Shown here piece after piece: positions 18,530 to 27,540 of a stretch of 64,000 nt of DNA. This DNA is from Gemmatimonadota bacterium (GTDB lineage: Bacteria; Gemmatimonadota; Gemmatimonadetes; Longimicrobiales; Gaopeijiaceae): positions 153,145 to 217,144 of the forward strand of contig DUBS01000035.1 of NCBI GenBank assembly GCA_012960225.1. The letters are read 5' to 3'. Both the position numbers and the translations under genes were made by a program. Numbering within the stretch: the stretch's first letter is position 1; the number at the start of each line of letters is the position of its first letter. The notes beneath the pieces were generated by a model. It had not been told where the DNA came from, searched no databases, and saw only the letters and a program-made list of their open reading frames with translations.

Positions 18530-18913
18530 ATGCTGAATGCCCACTCCGGTTTCCGTTATTTGGTCATGATTTCTGGGCTCATCGTGATCGGCTATGCGGT
18601 CTATGGTATGGCTACAGGTCGGTCGTATGACAAAACGATGCGGATTACATCGGCAGTTTTCACTGGCCTGGTAGATCTGACAGCCCTTCTGGGTATAGTC
18701 ACTTTATTGTCAGGCACCTTCTATCCTGCCTTAATCGGGCACATCACAATGATGGTGCTCGCTGTAGTCGTGGCGCATGTCGTCTCAGTAGTTATTAAGA
18801 GACGACCGGAGGAAGAACGGACTTACGCCCCACATCTAGTGGGAACACTCGTGGTCCTAGGCCTTATTGCAGTGGGAATTATGGCAATAGGAAGACCACT
18901 CGTCGGCAGCTAA
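18530..18913 (+). CDS. small four-helix membrane protein, HSG(F/L)R(Y/W) type, function unknown
   Basis: 127 residues with four hydrophobic segments (about 10-28, 40-60, 65-88, 103-122). The N-terminal NAHSGFRYLVM and the GHITMMVLAVVVAHV segment carry histidines spaced like heme or quinone ligands in small b-type cytochromes. I have seen similar unannotated proteins in Bacteroidota and Gemmatimonadota but know no function. It lies 37 bases upstream of the patatin gene in the same direction, so the two may share a transcript. Confidence 0.65.
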   Translation: MLNAHSGFRYLVMISGLIVIGYAVYGMATGRSYDKTMRITSAVFTGLVDLTALLGIVTLLSGTFYPALIGHITMMVLAVVVAHVVSVVIKRRPEEERTYAPHLVGTLVVLGLIAVGIMAIGRPLVGS

Positions 18914-18950
18914 GCTCCCTATCGGTTCCGATGCCCCGGAACATGACTCC

Positions 18951-20144
18951 ATGAAACGTGATCCTCCGGGTCATGCAGAAGAGCGATCCCAGGCGATTCA
19001 CGCACACGGGCCAAGAGACTTGGGTATCGTAATGGGTGGTGGTGGTGCCCGCGCGGCGTATCAGATTGGCTTCCTGCGCTTTCTCGCCAAACATTTTCCC
19101 GAACTCCAGATACCTTACATTACGGGAGTATCGGCTGGTGCCATCAATGCGGCACTACTCGCATCACACCACGGGACCTTCCGTCAGGCAGTCGACGAGC
19201 TAAGCCAACTCTGGGCCAACCTTACTGTTGAAGATGTGTTTCGAGTAGATACCCGATCGCTGACTGCAAACGGGATGCGTTGGCTCATGCAGCTTGTTTC
19301 TGGTGGAATCAGGGGAGCGCCTCGAGTGAGAGGCCTAGTCGATACCCGCCCATTACACGAATACCTGACAGAAGTACTGCACGCTGCGGACGGTGAATTA
19401 ACCGGCATACAATACAATCTCGAGCGTGACCGACTTAAGGCCGTAGCCTTGACGACGACTAATTATTCAACGGGGCGATCAGTGACATGGGTACAGGGTG
19501 CGCACATATCGGAATGGGAGCGCCCGCAACGCAAAGCCCACCGAGCTATACTCACTGTGGACCACGTAATGGCCTCTGCTGCTCTTCCGTTATTGTTCCC
19601 CGCTATACAATTAGGTGATGCTTGGTACGGTGACGGAGGCATACGGCTCGCGGCACCACTCTCGCCGGCACTGCACCTTGGTGCACGCCGAATCATTGCA
19701 ATCTCAACACGCTATGACAGAAGTGCCGAAGAAGCTGAAGAGCATAGTGGTCAAGGCTACCCACCTCCGGCTCAGGTCGCTGGAGTTCTGTTAAACTCGA
19801 TCTTTCTGGACCTTCTCGACCATGATGCCCTGCGGCTCGAACAGTTGAATCGCTTACTCGCAGACCTCCCAAGAGACAAAAGAAGGGACCTAGAGCCCGT
19901 GCGACTCCTGACGTTACGGCCGTCGTGTGACCTCGGAGACCTAGCACGTGAGCATGAAGCTCAGCTGCCCAAAGCGTTTCGATTCCTGACCCGTGGACTC
20001 GGGACGACGCAAACCCGCTCTCCCGACTTTCTCAGCCTTATTCTGTTTCAGCCAGATTATCTAAAGACATTGATCGAAGTCGGTGAGGCAGACGCAATGG
20101 CTCAATCAAACAACATTTTACAATTTCTGAACGAGAACACCTAA
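18951..20144 (+). CDS. patatin-like phospholipase
   Basis: 397 residues. The patatin fold is shown by the oxyanion-hole loop MGGGGARAAYQIG (28-40), the nucleophile GVSAG with Ser61, and the dyad aspartate Asp227 in YGDGGIRLAAPLSPA. There is no signal peptide, so it acts in the cytoplasm or on the inner membrane as a serine lipid acyl hydrolase. The C-terminal 130 residues lie outside the core and may help with membrane binding. It lies 37 bases after the small membrane protein and before the acyl-CoA dehydrogenase, which would fit fatty acid release followed by beta-oxidation; this link is inferred from position only. Confidence 0.9.
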   Translation: MKRDPPGHAEERSQAIHAHGPRDLGIVMGGGGARAAYQIGFLRFLAKHFPELQIPYITGVSAGAINAALLASHHGTFRQAVDELSQLWANLTVEDVFRVDTRSLTANGMRWLMQLVSGGIRGAPRVRGLVDTRPLHEYLTEVLHAADGELTGIQYNLERDRLKAVALTTTNYSTGRSVTWVQGAHISEWERPQRKAHRAILTVDHVMASAALPLLFPAIQLGDAWYGDGGIRLAAPLSPALHLGARRIIAISTRYDRSAEEAEEHSGQGYPPPAQVAGVLLNSIFLDLLDHDALRLEQLNRLLADLPRDKRRDLEPVRLLTLRPSCDLGDLAREHEAQLPKAFRFLTRGLGTTQTRSPDFLSLILFQPDYLKTLIEVGEADAMAQSNNILQFLNENT

Positions 20145-20199
20145 TAAGGTGGTCACCGGCACGGAAACACTCTTTCTTGGTATTACATTCTATTAGTAC

Positions 20200-20224
20200 C
20201 AGTACCCATGATTGGTGGGTACTG
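20200..20224. promoter_or_regulatory. perfect inverted repeat, candidate operator before the acyl-CoA dehydrogenase
   Basis: CAGTACCCA (20200-20208) and TGGGTACTG (20216-20224) form a perfect 9-base inverted repeat with a 7-base spacer. It ends 31 bases before the acyl-CoA dehydrogenase start. No T-run follows, so a terminator for the patatin gene is less likely than an operator, for instance for a TetR- or GntR-type fatty acid regulator. No regulator gene is adjacent. Confidence 0.5.
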
Positions 20225-20255
20225 AGAATACAACTCTGGAAGTCACAGGTATCTG

Positions 20256-22184
20256 ATGGCTGAAAACAAGAAGCTCGCCACTGAATTCGAGGCCCGAGAG
20301 GTAGCTGAACAGGCGCGTGAACAGGATTGGGGTAAACGCAGTTTCGCGCGTGCTATCTTCGATGGAAGACTAAACATCAACCTAGTCCACCCCCTGCCTG
20401 AGCCTAATCCTGACGAAGAGAGCCAGGTCAGCGAACTCTTGGAGAATCTTGAGGTTTTTGCTCGAGAGCATATTGACGGAGATCAGGTAGACAGAGACGG
20501 ATGGGTACCAGAAGAGGTGCTTACGGGCCTGGCCGCCTTAGGTGCTTTCGGCATCAAGATCCCCGTGAAATACGGCGGGCTCGGATTGTCACAGCATTCG
20601 TACAATCGTGCCCTCGCGATCGTTGGATCCCGGTGCGGTGCGACCGGCGCATTTCTCTCAGCACATCAGAGCATCGGTGTTCCGGGCCCACTCATGAAAT
20701 TTGGGACCGAAGAACAGAAAGAGAGATACTTGCCTAGACTCGCGAAAGGAGCGCTATCCGCTTTCGCACTTACGGAAGATGACGCCGGCTCTGATCCAGC
20801 CAACATGTCAACGACTGCAAAGCTCTCGGATGACGGTTTACACTGGATCCTGAACGGAGAGAAGCTTTGGACGACCAATGGCCCACGCGCTGAGCTCATT
20901 ATCGTGATGGCCCGAACTCCCGCGCCGGAAGGCTCGGGTCGCAAACCAATCAGTGCCTTCATCGTGGAAACTGAATGGGCGGGTGTGGAAGTCGCTCATG
21001 AATGTTCTTTCATGGGCTTGAAAGGACTCTCAAATGGGGTTCTGAGATTCACGAACGTGAAGATTCCCCGTGAGAACCTCCTATGGGATGAGGGCCAGGG
21101 GCTCAAGCTCGCCCTCATAACACTCAACACTGGGCGTTTAGCGATGCCAGCGTTCTGTGCTGCAGGAGCAAAAGGGGCGCTCGAGATGTGCCGAGATTGG
21201 GCAAATTCAAGAGTTCAATGGGGTCGCTCCATAGGAAAACACGACGCAATTGCTCAAATGCTGGGCGAGATGACCGCCAACGCGTTCGCGATGGATTCCC
21301 TCGTTGATCTCACAGCTCGTATGTCAGACTCTGGTAACTTTGATATCCGTCTCGAAGCAGCAATCGCGAAGTTATGGGCGAGCGAGACCGGCTGGGATAT
21401 TGTGAATGACGCGCTCCAGATCCGAGGGGGACGCGGTTACGAAAATCATGGATCCCTACTGGCTCGTGGTGATATCCCTTACCCGGTTGAACGTCACCTT
21501 AGAGACGCCCGCATCAATATGATATTTGAGGGCTCCTCCGAGATCATGAGACTCTTTATAGCTCGAGAAGCAGTGGATTCACACCTCGCTATTGCGGGAG
21601 ATCTCGTCAACCCAAAAGCGTCTTTAGGAGCCAAGCTCCGGGCGCTTGTCCGTGCAGGTTTCCATTATGTCTGGTGGTACCCGACCCGGTTCTTGGGTTG
21701 GAGTATATGGCCTCGATACATGAAATTTGGGGGGCTCGGTAGCCATTTGAGATTCGTTGAGCGTGCATCACGTAGACTGGCTAGAGCCACATTCCACGCG
21801 ATGGTTCGTTTCGGGCCAAAGCTTGAGAAGCGCCAGGCTGTACTTGGACGAATTGTTGATATCGGTTCTGACCTATTGGTGATGACCGCTGTGATCATTC
21901 GAGCAAGAGAACTTGGAGAAACTACGGAGAAGAAGGGTGCCGATGCTCTTGCTGACCTATTCTGTTGCATGGCGCGCAGAAGAATCACTGCGAGGTTCCC
22001 GGCCCTATTCAATAATGATGACTCTACAACCTACGGAGTTGCCCGCCGTTTCTTAGACGATGACTTCTTGTGGTTGGAAGAAGGCATTGTCTCAGCAGAA
22101 GCGTACAGACATCAGGCAGAAGCAGCTATACTTGCGGGCTCAACGCTGGAAGCAGAGCCACTCGAACCCGTACCGACTACCTAA
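20256..22184 (+). CDS. acyl-CoA dehydrogenase, long (ACAD9/VLCAD-like) form
   Basis: 642 residues, well above the usual 380, because of an N-terminal extension of about 60 residues and a C-terminal helical domain of about 190. The core has AFALTEDDAGSDPANMSTTA and the flavin-contact GEKLWTTNGP. IFEGSSEIMRLFIA carries the catalytic-base Glu of the long-chain type. The extra C-terminal domain is as in mitochondrial VLCAD/ACAD9, which bind the inner membrane. It would introduce the 2,3-double bond of long acyl-CoAs. The heme A synthase gene starts 6 bases after its stop, so the two are probably cotranscribed although unrelated in function. Confidence 0.92.
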   Translation: MAENKKLATEFEAREVAEQAREQDWGKRSFARAIFDGRLNINLVHPLPEPNPDEESQVSELLENLEVFAREHIDGDQVDRDGWVPEEVLTGLAALGAFGIKIPVKYGGLGLSQHSYNRALAIVGSRCGATGAFLSAHQSIGVPGPLMKFGTEEQKERYLPRLAKGALSAFALTEDDAGSDPANMSTTAKLSDDGLHWILNGEKLWTTNGPRAELIIVMARTPAPEGSGRKPISAFIVETEWAGVEVAHECSFMGLKGLSNGVLRFTNVKIPRENLLWDEGQGLKLALITLNTGRLAMPAFCAAGAKGALEMCRDWANSRVQWGRSIGKHDAIAQMLGEMTANAFAMDSLVDLTARMSDSGNFDIRLEAAIAKLWASETGWDIVNDALQIRGGRGYENHGSLLARGDIPYPVERHLRDARINMIFEGSSEIMRLFIAREAVDSHLAIAGDLVNPKASLGAKLRALVRAGFHYVWWYPTRFLGWSIWPRYMKFGGLGSHLRFVERASRRLARATFHAMVRFGPKLEKRQAVLGRIVDIGSDLLVMTAVIIRARELGETTEKKGADALADLFCCMARRRITARFPALFNNDDSTTYGVARRFLDDDFLWLEEGIVSAEAYRHQAEAAILAGSTLEAEPLEPVPTT

Positions 22185-22190
22185 GAACGC

Positions 22191-23105
22191 GTGCTCCACC
22201 ATCGGGCTTTCACCATCAGCGCCTTCTGGACGCTCGCCCTCCTATATCTGGGCAGCGTGGTCCACGCAACTGAGTCTAGCCTAGCGTGCCCTGATTGGCC
22301 GACGTGCTTTGGTACGATGATGCCAGAGATGACAGGAGGGGTATTTTGGGAGCACCTTCACCGGCTGGTCGCAGGAGGACTCGTCCTCATGTTCGGACTC
22401 AGCACCTGGCTGGCCAAGACCGCGACCCCTGATCAACCATGGATTTTCAGGGCATGCCTAGCTGGCTTGGGTCTCCTCGTTATCCAATCAATTTTCGGAG
22501 GGCTCACGGTCATATACCGCCTACCAGATTTAATCTCAACCACGCATCTGGGGCTGGCGTTTCTCTTTCTAGCACTCGTGACTGTGCTCGCATCGGTAAC
22601 AGGCTCGCCCACAAAATTTGAGAGCCCTCTTGGTGAAGCTGCAGGCCGTATCACAATCCTCGCCAGTGCCGGTGCCGCTCTGATTTTCGTTCAATCTTTA
22701 ATTGGGGGACTCGTGCGGCACATGGATGCCGGGATGGCTTGCCCCGACGTCCCTCTCTGTCTTGGTGAGCTCGTACCTCCGCTAGTGAACTCAACGATTA
22801 CTCTACACTTCACTCACAGGCTGATCGGAATTCTCGCAGCATTAATGATTATTGGCCTCTCCCTTTGGATCATCCGTGTATCAGCTCCGAAGCCTCTTCG
22901 CCTATTGGGCCTTCTCGCAGCAGCTCTAGTTGTAACACAGGTCGGCCTTGGCTTCGTATCTGTAGTCACATCTCTAGCGGTTATCCCGGTCTCACTCCAT
23001 ACACTCATTGCTGCGGGTCTCTTAGCGACCCTCGTGCGCCTTGCGACCTTGGCCCAACTATCACCTAGTCCAATCTCCTCGACCTCAGGGATAAGGGTAG
23101 GGTAG
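22191..23105 (+). CDS. ctaA: heme A synthase (COX15/CtaA)
   Basis: 304 residues, eight predicted membrane helices in two homologous four-helix halves. Each half has its Cys pair (CPDWPTC at 33-39 and CPDVPLC) and paired heme-ligand histidines (EHLHRLVAG, STTHLGLA, HFTHRLIG, SLHTLIAAG). It hydroxylates the C8 methyl of heme O to give heme A for aa3-type cytochrome oxidase. GTG 22191 starts the protein just before the first helix. It follows the acyl-CoA dehydrogenase by 6 bases and precedes a DUF420 protein by 7, forming a small oxidase-assembly group. Heme O synthase and the oxidase subunits are not in the window. Confidence 0.93.
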   Translation: MLHHRAFTISAFWTLALLYLGSVVHATESSLACPDWPTCFGTMMPEMTGGVFWEHLHRLVAGGLVLMFGLSTWLAKTATPDQPWIFRACLAGLGLLVIQSIFGGLTVIYRLPDLISTTHLGLAFLFLALVTVLASVTGSPTKFESPLGEAAGRITILASAGAALIFVQSLIGGLVRHMDAGMACPDVPLCLGELVPPLVNSTITLHFTHRLIGILAALMIIGLSLWIIRVSAPKPLRLLGLLAAALVVTQVGLGFVSVVTSLAVIPVSLHTLIAAGLLATLVRLATLAQLSPSPISSTSGIRVG

Positions 23106-23112
23106 TCAAACA

Positions 23113-23550
23113 ATGGATCTAATGCGTGCCGGTGACCTTATGGCGATGGTGAATGCAGGGCTTAACGCGACAAGCGCCTTGGCGCTCTTCGTGGGTTATC
23201 GCTTCATCCGCCAACGATCCCTCCATGCTCATCGTCGAGCGATGGTTGTCGCAGTCATTACTTCGGCGATCTTCCTCGTATTCTACCTCACACGGGTAGC
23301 ATTGACTGGAACGCACGATTTCGCTGGGGAGGGCTTCGCCAAGGTGGTATACCTTAGCATACTCTTTTCGCATATGGGCTTGGCAGTTGTTGTTGTCCCG
23401 TTAGTGCTCCGCCTTCTTTACCTGGTTCGACGCAGACGCTTCAGTGCGCATTCCAAGCTCGCCCGTTGGACTTTCCCCATCTGGGCATACGTCTCGGTGA
23501 CTGGAATCGTCGTGTATCTGCTTCTCTATCAGGTTTACGGGTATTCCTGA
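23113..23550 (+). CDS. DUF420 membrane protein (CtaM/YozB-like oxidase assembly factor)
   Basis: 145 residues with four membrane helices and the family's conserved residues: NAGLNATSALALFVGY, HAHRRAM, LFSHMGLAVVVVPLVL and HSKLARWTFPIWAYVSVTGI. DUF420 proteins such as CtaM are needed for aa3 oxidase maturation in Firmicutes. Placement 7 bases after heme A synthase supports that role here. Confidence 0.87.
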   Translation: MDLMRAGDLMAMVNAGLNATSALALFVGYRFIRQRSLHAHRRAMVVAVITSAIFLVFYLTRVALTGTHDFAGEGFAKVVYLSILFSHMGLAVVVVPLVLRLLYLVRRRRFSAHSKLARWTFPIWAYVSVTGIVVYLLLYQVYGYS

Positions 23551-23583
23551 TTCCGGACTAAAGCGTCCACAAAAGACGACTGC

Positions 23584-24432
23584 TCAGGAGCTTGGGAAGG
23601 AGACCTCTACTTCCGCACCACCGTCTGACTCATTGCGTAACTCAATTTGGCCACCCATCTGCGCTATAAGGCTACGCGCATGTGGTAGTCCGAGTCCGAG
23701 CCCCTCAGGAGAGGTCGAATAGAAAGGATCGAATGCTCGCCGAAGGGCCTCGTCTGAGAAACCTGGACCGTGATCTCTCACTAGAATAAGAGAGCGACCA
23801 TCGATTGCCTGAACAGCAATATCGACTGTGTTATCACCACCGAAGCGAGCGGCATTGTGGAGAATGAGATAAAGCACGTCCATAATCACCGGACCACTAA
23901 CCACTGCACGCACGGGGCTACTATCAAGTTGTAGCCGTAATCGTATGTCCTGGTCTCCCGAAAACTCGTGCGCAACCTGCTCGACTAGGGACACCAAAGA
24001 TTGCCCTGACCTGCTCATCGACGGCTTTTCTAGGAAGAAATCGATATCAGATATGGCTCCTAGTGCGTACTCTATTCGCTCCCTTAGTTCATCAGCCTCC
24101 GCGGCCTCCCCTGCGTCCATCAACGGCTTCCGTACATTTGTCTCCAAAAATGTGCTCACCCGCCCAATCGCCTCAACGAGAGCCACGTTCCTCTCGGCTT
24201 CACGGGGTGACCATCCACGTTCCAACGCAGAATGAAGCTCCGCTTCAGGAGATCCAGCGGGGGCATCTTCAGGGCTCTGCCCGCGAGCCACCGATTCGGC
24301 GATAGCCTTGATCCGAGAAGCGGCTTCAGAAGCCCCTTCAGAAAGACCAAGTGAACGGCCTGATGAGCGCCCAAAAACAAAGCCAGCTATAGCTAGAATA
24401 GCCCCTGCAGCAACTCCTATGGCAATTTCCAT
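23584..24432 (-). CDS. histidine-kinase-like ATPase lacking the phospho-acceptor histidine
   Basis: 282 residues from ATG 24432, which starts an N-terminal membrane helix (IAIGVAAGAILAIAGFVFG). A helical dimerisation-like region covers 80-135 and an HATPase_c domain 145-282: N box LILHNAARF with Asn193, G1 DHGPGF (220-225), F box AFDPFY (233-238) and G2 GLGLGL (244-249). Aligned to the H box (HE-x-RNPL), residues 98-104 read TNVRKPL, so the phospho-acceptor His is replaced by Thr98. There is no response regulator next to it. It may be a sensor acting by ATP binding, a partner of another kinase, or a protein with a different target. Confidence 0.75.
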   Translation of the reverse strand: MEIAIGVAAGAILAIAGFVFGRSSGRSLGLSEGASEAASRIKAIAESVARGQSPEDAPAGSPEAELHSALERGWSPREAERNVALVEAIGRVSTFLETNVRKPLMDAGEAAEADELRERIEYALGAISDIDFFLEKPSMSRSGQSLVSLVEQVAHEFSGDQDIRLRLQLDSSPVRAVVSGPVIMDVLYLILHNAARFGGDNTVDIAVQAIDGRSLILVRDHGPGFSDEALRRAFDPFYSTSPEGLGLGLPHARSLIAQMGGQIELRNESDGGAEVEVSFPSS

Positions 24433-24556
24433 GCAACTCTCGTTTAGGGGTACTCTGACTCCGAGATGTCGGAGCGGGCGGACAGATCTTCGCACGCCCT
24501 GATCACACTGGCAACACAACGTTGCTGGTCACGAGTCTCGATCGTATCCTCGGGTT

Positions 24557-25030
24557 GTGTTAAGACTAGAACCCATCTGGAAATTGCTTGAGTTGGCAGG
24601 AGATCCTGACAACCCAACCGCCGAGGAACTCACGGAACTCTTCAACCGGATCCAGACCATCGCTGTTATTGGCCTGTCGCGTGATCCCAATAAGGCTGCA
24701 CGCCGAGTTCCTTCCTATCTTGCTTCAAGAAACTACGATGTCATCCCGATTAATCCTTATGCAGACAAGATTCTAGGCAATGAGACTTATAACACCATAA
24801 GTGATGTCCCTGCATCGGTTGACCTTGTAGTCATTTTCCGGCCTTCGACTGAAGCCGGACAATTCGTCATTGAGTCCGCGAAACGATCTGAGCGACCAGC
24901 GATCTGGCTCCAAGAGGGCATATGGGCAAAGTCAGAGATTAGAGAGGTACGAGCCCAACGAGTAACCGCTGTCCAAAACATGTGTACATACCTCGTGCAT
25001 CAATCATTAAACAAAGGAAACGAAGCATAG
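24557..25030 (+). CDS. CoA-binding domain protein (YccU-like)
   Basis: 157 residues with a CoA-binding Rossmann fold: TIAVIGLSRDPNKAARRVPSYL, then VIPINPYADKILG, VDLVVIFRPSTEAG and AIWLQEGIW, as in the succinyl-CoA-synthetase-like CoA_binding_2 family. Members bind CoA or acyl-CoA; the cellular role is not known. GTG 24557 gives the longest form; TTG 24588 is a possible later start. It diverges from the kinase-like gene and converges with the peroxiredoxin. Confidence 0.85.
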   Translation: MLRLEPIWKLLELAGDPDNPTAEELTELFNRIQTIAVIGLSRDPNKAARRVPSYLASRNYDVIPINPYADKILGNETYNTISDVPASVDLVVIFRPSTEAGQFVIESAKRSERPAIWLQEGIWAKSEIREVRAQRVTAVQNMCTYLVHQSLNKGNEA

Positions 25031-25053
25031 GCAAAACCCCCTTCAATAAAGAG

Positions 25054-25512
25054 CTAGTCAGCAAGAATTTCTGACAAGATTTCAGTATGGCCCTTGGGCT
25101 TCACCTTTCTCCACACTTGTGATACCACACCTTCCTCGTTGATCAGGAAAGTGCTTCGCTCAATCCCCATGTAAGTACGTCCATACATCTTCTTCTCCTT
25201 CCATACGCCATACGCTTCAGAGACTGAGTGTTCTTCATCCGCGAGAAGTGGAAAGGTTAGGCCGAATTTTGCTCGAAATTTGGCATGGGATTTCACAGAA
25301 TCTGGACTTACACCCAGAACTACCGCCTTCACTCCCTCAAACCGGGGCAGTGCATCGCGAAAATCACAAGCCTGAATCGTGCAGCCCGGAGTGTCATCCT
25401 TTGGGTAGAAGTATAGAATAACTTTCTTCCCCCTAAGCTTTGAGAGCGTCACGGATTCCCCCTGATCAGCTTCGAGCGTGAAATCTGGTGCTATAGTTCC
25501 ACTTTCGATCAT
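25054..25512 (-). CDS. bcp: thioredoxin-dependent peroxiredoxin (BCP/PrxQ)
   Basis: 152 residues, the usual size. Peroxidatic Cys44 lies in DDTPGCTIQACDFRD, with resolving Cys49 five residues later as in the PrxQ subgroup. Catalytic Thr41 and the downstream RSTFLINEEG are conserved. It reduces hydrogen peroxide and organic hydroperoxides in the cytoplasm. It starts at ATG 25512, followed upstream by the V4R-like gene in the same direction with a 61-base gap. Confidence 0.93.
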   Translation of the reverse strand: MIESGTIAPDFTLEADQGESVTLSKLRGKKVILYFYPKDDTPGCTIQACDFRDALPRFEGVKAVVLGVSPDSVKSHAKFRAKFGLTFPLLADEEHSVSEAYGVWKEKKMYGRTYMGIERSTFLINEEGVVSQVWRKVKPKGHTEILSEILAD

Positions 25513-25573
25513 CCCTAAGTCCTCTGTGACTGGGTTATTGAGTCATACGTCATTACAGCACGACCGCTCATGC

Positions 25574-26251
25574 TCACTCTTCGGTCAGGGATATGATGAT
25601 GCCGTCCCATCTGCAGCGATCATCACCGCGAGCCCGGCACAGAGTATGATCCACTTCGGCGGATTTGTGTCCAATCTGCTCAAGAATTCGTTGGCATATG
25701 CCAGAAATAAGATAGCAAGTGCTACCCTCAGGATCGCCCCCCTCGAAGAACAAACCCTGTACCTCAACATTCAAGGGTCCCTCTGCGAAACTAAGGATGC
25801 GTCGCCCAAATAGGTGTTTCAGGTACCAACTCAAGTAAGTGCGGGCAAACATATACTGAATAGACTCAGGGAATACCTGGCCCCAACGAAAGGGAAAATG
25901 AACCTCGACCAACTCACGTCCGGTGTTTAAGAAAACCTCGTCACTATCGGATCTTCTGTTCACCAGTGTGAAAAGATCTGTTATCCCTTGGTCCGTGAGA
26001 TGAACCCCTTTCCGGACATCATCCCCATACATACGGATTTGACGATCTACTACATCGCTCAGACCAAGTCGGCGGGGGATAGTCCGCGCCGGGTCCTCTT
26101 GTTCTAAAAGTTCGGTCGGTAAATCTCGATCGCGGACAACCTCTAGGAGGCGCAGCCCCACAATAGCCTTGACGCGTCGATGATTTTTAGGGTTTGTGTC
26201 GCGAATCAATTCACTAACAAGCTTACAGGTAGGATGACCCACCAATCTCAC
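25574..26251 (-). CDS. V4R-domain-like protein, possible small-molecule or metal sensor
   Basis: 225 residues, GTG start. The C-terminal part ends HTLCRARGDDRCRWD (Cys205, Cys213), the pattern closing V4R (4-vinyl reductase) domains, a fold related to heme-NO-binding domains and found in bacteriochlorophyll enzymes, regulators and trafficking proteins. The preceding helical region (SIQYMFARTYLSWYLKHLFGRRIL) fits that domain. The N-terminal 120 residues show no family I recognise. No photosynthesis gene is nearby, so an enzymatic role in bacteriochlorophyll synthesis is unlikely. It diverges from the E1-alpha gene with 110 bases between starts. Confidence 0.5.
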   Translation of the reverse strand: MRLVGHPTCKLVSELIRDTNPKNHRRVKAIVGLRLLEVVRDRDLPTELLEQEDPARTIPRRLGLSDVVDRQIRMYGDDVRKGVHLTDQGITDLFTLVNRRSDSDEVFLNTGRELVEVHFPFRWGQVFPESIQYMFARTYLSWYLKHLFGRRILSFAEGPLNVEVQGLFFEGGDPEGSTCYLISGICQRILEQIGHKSAEVDHTLCRARGDDRCRWDGIIISLTEE

Positions 26252-26361
26252 TCGAGCTGCCTCTCACTGCAACGCATCTGCAACTACCCTATACGGCTAG
26301 TGCCCCAAACCTTCCGGTACCCTACCGTTTCGCAGTCCCTGGCTAGCTGTACATTGAATAC

Positions 26362-27480
26362 ATGAAGCGTTACAAGGCTTTTGACCCTCCGGAATACCTG
26401 AACTGGACACCGGACCCCGACCTTATAAAGTCGCTAAAGCAATCGCTCTCCGAGCATCCTGGCCGGAGTGAGATTATCAAAGATCTAAGGGAAAACGATC
26501 TACTCTTGATCTATCGTGACCTACTGCGCACACGACTCCACGATATTGGACTCAAGCGTTGGGTAAGAACCGGCATTATTTCAAAGGCTTGGCTCGGAAC
26601 CGGTGAAGAAGCCGTTACGGTGGGTGCAGTCAGAGCCCTAGACACTGAGATTGACGTCGTGAGCCCGATGATTCGCAATGCGGGAGCACTCCACATGATG
26701 GGTATGTCCTTGGCAGATATGTTTCGAGGATATGTAGCCACATCGGACTCTCCCAGCGGAGGTAGAGACCTACATATAGGGAATCTGGAGAACGGGATTC
26801 TCCAACCAATTAGCCATATGGGAACCAGCGTGTGCATTGTCACGGGTGCCGCCATGGCTTTCCGTAATCGAGGAGAAGCCCGTGTTGCCCTCACTTGGGT
26901 TGGCGATGGAGCCACTAAGACCGCTGCATGCCATGAAGGGATGAACTTAGCAGCGGTCCAGAACCTTCCAGCAATCTTCATTATCCAAAATAATCAGATC
27001 GCACTTGGAACCCGATTAGACCAGCATGGCGCCGGAAGCCTCCATGACTGGCCAGCCATGTATGGACTTGAGCCACAAGTATGTGATGGTAACAATGTCT
27101 TAGATGTGTTTTCGGCGGTTCGTATCGCCGTAGATAAATGCCGGGCAGGTAAGGGGCCCGCAGCAATCGTTGCAGATACCTTCCGGATGGGAGGACATGC
27201 GACGCATGACGAGCAGGAAGCGAGAGAGACATTCCCGGCAGAATTGTTCAAGGAATGGGGACAGCGCGATCCGATAGGTTTATTCGAAGGCTATATGACA
27301 GGCGAAGGAATCACCGTCGCTGGCCTGGAGGCCGTCGAATTAGAAGTTATAAGAGAGATTGATCAGGCGATTGAAGATGCACTCAAATCACGAGACCTCG
27401 TTCCCGCCCCAGAGAAGGCACTTTATGATGGCTTTTCAGAGGGCGGAGTTCTTATCGGCCTAGAAAAGCGCCCGATTTAG
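26362..27480 (+). CDS. thiamine-diphosphate dehydrogenase E1 component, alpha subunit (pyruvate or branched-chain oxoacid type), orphan
   Basis: 372 residues with the E1-alpha pattern: HMGTSVCIVTGAAMAFRNR, the ThDP motif GDGATKTAACHEG continuing into NLPAIFIIQNNQIALGTR, and a phosphorylation-loop-like TFRMGGHATHDEQEARE. The 40-residue N-terminal extension resembles branched-chain oxoacid E1-alpha. E1-alpha works only as an alpha2-beta2 tetramer, yet no beta subunit, E2 or E3 gene is beside it; the next gene is a coiled-coil protein. The substrate (pyruvate, branched-chain 2-oxoacids or acetoin) cannot be decided here. Confidence 0.82.
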   Translation: MKRYKAFDPPEYLNWTPDPDLIKSLKQSLSEHPGRSEIIKDLRENDLLLIYRDLLRTRLHDIGLKRWVRTGIISKAWLGTGEEAVTVGAVRALDTEIDVVSPMIRNAGALHMMGMSLADMFRGYVATSDSPSGGRDLHIGNLENGILQPISHMGTSVCIVTGAAMAFRNRGEARVALTWVGDGATKTAACHEGMNLAAVQNLPAIFIIQNNQIALGTRLDQHGAGSLHDWPAMYGLEPQVCDGNNVLDVFSAVRIAVDKCRAGKGPAAIVADTFRMGGHATHDEQEARETFPAELFKEWGQRDPIGLFEGYMTGEGITVAGLEAVELEVIREIDQAIEDALKSRDLVPAPEKALYDGFSEGGVLIGLEKRPI

Positions 27481-27540
27481 ATCCCAACCCCCGAATGCTT
27501 AACCACCGGATTAACAGTTTCGGAGCTGACGGATACAAAC

